Assembly: GCA_045652785.1 (NCBI GenBank)
Contig: JAZOLF010000119.1
Span: 1-6,801, forward strand
Direction of reading: 5' to 3'
DNA from: Scatosoma sp045652785
GTDB taxonomy: Bacteria > Bacillota > Clostridia > Christensenellales > Borkfalkiaceae
DNA: 6,801 nucleotides
The position numbers and the translations under genes are program-made. This document shows, in pieces, positions 5,550-6,801 of this stretch. The notes beneath the pieces are model-generated. The model made no database searches, was not told where the DNA came from, and worked only from the letters and a program-made list of their open reading frames with translations. Every line of letters begins with the position of its first letter. Within the stretch, counting starts at the first letter, position 1.

Positions 5550-5575
5550 AAAGTACCCTGCGCAGGGTACTTTTT
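5550..5575 (+). terminator. Terminator-like hairpin between cdsA and dxr
   Basis: A perfect 24-base palindrome (5550-5573) folds into ten pairs, AAAGTACCCT with AGGGTACTTT, around GCGC. A run of five T (5571-5575) follows. It lies 13 bases after the cdsA stop and ends 16 bases before the dxr start. No good promoter is seen between it and dxr, so it more likely dampens than fully stops transcription into dxr. The same ACCCTGC/GCAGGGT arms occur in the hairpin before cdsA. Confidence 0.75.
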
Positions 5576-5591
5576 GATAGATAGGTGGAAT

Positions 5592-6740
5592 ATGAAAACC
5601 CTTTCGTTGATCGGTTCTACGGGTTCGATCGGGCAACAAGTTTTGTCTGTTGTCCGTCGGCATAACGATCGATATAAAATTGAAAGCATCGTAGCAGCCT
5701 CGTCTGCGGAGTTGTTCTTGGCGCAAGTGCGCGAATTTCGTCCGAAGTACGCCGCTTTGGTGGACGAAGACGCGGGCAAGTCGATTGTTGCGCAAATCCC
5801 TGCGGGGGTAAAGTTTGCCTATGGCAAACAAGCGGCTTTGGATGCAACTGCTTACGGTGAAGTGGCATTTGTTGCGGCAACGGGGTTTGCGGGGTTGGAA
5901 TACTCCCTTGCGGCGATTGCACAAAAGAAAGATTTGGCGCTTGCAAACAAGGAAACCCTTGTGTGCGGGGGCGAACTCGTTATGGGCAATTTAAAGGGGA
6001 CAGGTACGCGTTTAATGCCCGTAGATAGCGAACATTCGGCACTCTGGCAAGCGCTTGCGTTCCGCACGGATGCGCCGTTTAGACGGCTGATTATCACAGC
6101 AAGCGGCGGTCCGTTCTACGGTTGGAGCAAGGAACGCTTGGCCACCGTCACCCCTGCGGACGCGCTAAAACATCCTACTTGGAATATGGGTGCGAAAATT
6201 ACAATCGACAGCGCAACCTTGCTGAATAAGGGCTTGGAAGTAATCGAAGCCAAATGGCTGTATGATTGTCCGCTTGAGAAAATCCATACAGTTGTGCATC
6301 CTGAAAGCATTATCCACTCAATGGTGGAATTTGACGATTGCGGCGTGCTGGCGCAAATGAGTTATCCGTCTATGGAACTTCCGATCCAACTGGCGCTGAC
6401 CTATCCTGACAGGCTGGATTGCGCTTTGCGTCCACTTGATTTTGAGCAGTTGGGTGCGCTCCATTTTAAGCCGCTCAACCGCAAAGATTTCCCTTGTTAT
6501 GATTTGGCGTTAAAATCCTTAGAACTTGGCGATAATTATCCGTGTGCGATGAACGGCGCGGGGGAAGTGGCGGGGCGCGCTTTCCTGCGCGGAGAAATTC
6601 CTTTCCTTGCGATTGCGGAAACGATGGAATACGCCTTACAAAAGACGGAAAGAATGTCGGCTGACAGCCTTGCGGCGCTGATCGAAACGGACAAAGCGGC
6701 GCGCGCATACGCAAAAAACTATATCAAAGTGAGAAAGTAA
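5592..6740 (+). CDS. dxr: 1-deoxy-D-xylulose 5-phosphate reductoisomerase
   Basis: DXR converts DXP to MEP with NADPH and a divalent metal, the committed step of the MEP isoprenoid pathway and the target of fosmidomycin. It is a 382-residue cytoplasmic enzyme of normal length. NADPH is bound by GSTGSIG (8-14). LANKETLV follows at 117-124. The metal ligands match E. coli Asp150, Glu152 and Glu231: Asp145 and Glu147 in PVDSEHSALWQ (143-153) and Glu216 in NKGLEVIEA (212-220). Substrate contacts are SGGPF (171-175), HPTWNMG (194-200) and HPESIIHSMVEF (236-247). The late motif usually written NAANE is NGAGE (321-325), a departure at a conserved site. The start at 5592 is chosen because AGGTGG (5583-5588) precedes it and the protein begins MKTLSLIGSTG. 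An in-frame TTG at 5574 falls inside the terminator T run and is unlikely. It supplies precursor for the undecaprenyl carrier built by UppS. Confidence 0.97.
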   Translation: MKTLSLIGSTGSIGQQVLSVVRRHNDRYKIESIVAASSAELFLAQVREFRPKYAALVDEDAGKSIVAQIPAGVKFAYGKQAALDATAYGEVAFVAATGFAGLEYSLAAIAQKKDLALANKETLVCGGELVMGNLKGTGTRLMPVDSEHSALWQALAFRTDAPFRRLIITASGGPFYGWSKERLATVTPADALKHPTWNMGAKITIDSATLLNKGLEVIEAKWLYDCPLEKIHTVVHPESIIHSMVEFDDCGVLAQMSYPSMELPIQLALTYPDRLDCALRPLDFEQLGALHFKPLNRKDFPCYDLALKSLELGDNYPCAMNGAGEVAGRAFLRGEIPFLAIAETMEYALQKTERMSADSLAALIETDKAARAYAKNYIKVRK

Positions 6741-6741
6741 A

Positions 6742-6801
6742 TTGAACGTTTTATTAGCAATCAACTGGGCATCCATCGGTAGATCGGCGCTCGGCATCGT
6801 G
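6742..6801 (+). CDS. rseP: Probable RseP-type site-2 protease, first 20 codons only
   Basis: An open frame begins with TTG one base after the dxr stop and runs to the window end, reading MNVLLAINWASIGRSALGIV if TTG is read as Met. A short amphipathic start leading into a hydrophobic segment fits the N-terminus of RseP/RasP membrane metalloproteases, whose gene is the standard neighbour of dxr. The HExxH zinc motif would lie just beyond the window, so the call rests on position and this fragment. The ribosome site is weak (GAGAAAG overlapping the end of dxr), suggesting translational coupling to dxr. The alternative ATT frame at 6741 hits a stop within 14 codons. Confidence 0.6.
   Translation, partial: MNVLLAINWASIGRSALGIV

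Noticed and set aside
5574..5594. TTG at 5574 as the dxr start
   Set aside because: It falls within the terminator T run, has no ribosome site and would add residues absent from the family. ATG 5592 has AGGTGG upstream and starts directly with the NADPH-binding segment.

Overview
The window is a stretch of bacterial chromosome built on one of the most conserved gene orders in bacteria: tsf, pyrH, frr, uppS, cdsA, dxr, rseP. All of these lie on the plus strand. The order, the strong purine-rich ribosome sites (AGGAGA, AAGGAG, GGAGG), the TTGACA/TATACT and TATGGTACAAT type promoters and the moderate G+C with AT-rich spacers point to a Bacillota, Clostridia-like organism. I cannot name a genus from the sequence alone.

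Layout: (1) 1-831 is the 3' part of tsf (EF-Ts), closed by a strong intrinsic terminator at 855-884. (2) 948-2369 is an accessory block between tsf and pyrH, which are usually adjacent. It holds a minus-strand 71-residue XRE-family repressor, a divergently transcribed 94-residue DUF4190-like membrane protein, and a 249-residue membrane protein of the Lgt (prolipoprotein diacylglyceryl transferase) superfamily with a non-standard GRIGCLCAGCCYG core. The 113-base gap between the divergent genes carries a consensus promoter and repeated TATAGGA / TCCTATA palindromes that look like the repressor's operators. Each plus-strand gene of the block ends in its own terminator hairpin. (3) From 2476 a fresh extended -10 promoter starts the housekeeping run pyrH-frr-uppS-cdsA-dxr and the first 20 codons of an rseP-like gene cut off by the window end. 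Hairpins sit between uppS and cdsA and, in terminator form, between cdsA and dxr.

How the genes work together: EF-Ts and ribosome recycling factor serve translation, and UMP kinase supplies UDP/UTP/CTP. DXR makes MEP, the precursor of IPP, from which UppS builds the undecaprenyl carrier for the cell wall. CdsA uses CTP to make CDP-diacylglycerol for phospholipids, and RseP-type proteases act at the membrane. The Lgt-like gene also acts on membrane lipid/lipoprotein chemistry if it is active, so its position is thematically reasonable, but its catalytic signature differs from true Lgt.

The most unusual part is the repressor/operator/small membrane protein/Lgt-like block at about 900-2410. It differs from its neighbours in base and codon use (Phe is almost always TTC in tsf but mostly TTT in the Lgt-like gene). 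The rest is ordinary core genome with a few unusual residues at conserved motifs. No RNA genes, CRISPR arrays, insertion sequences or gene-free stretches above 300 bases were found.
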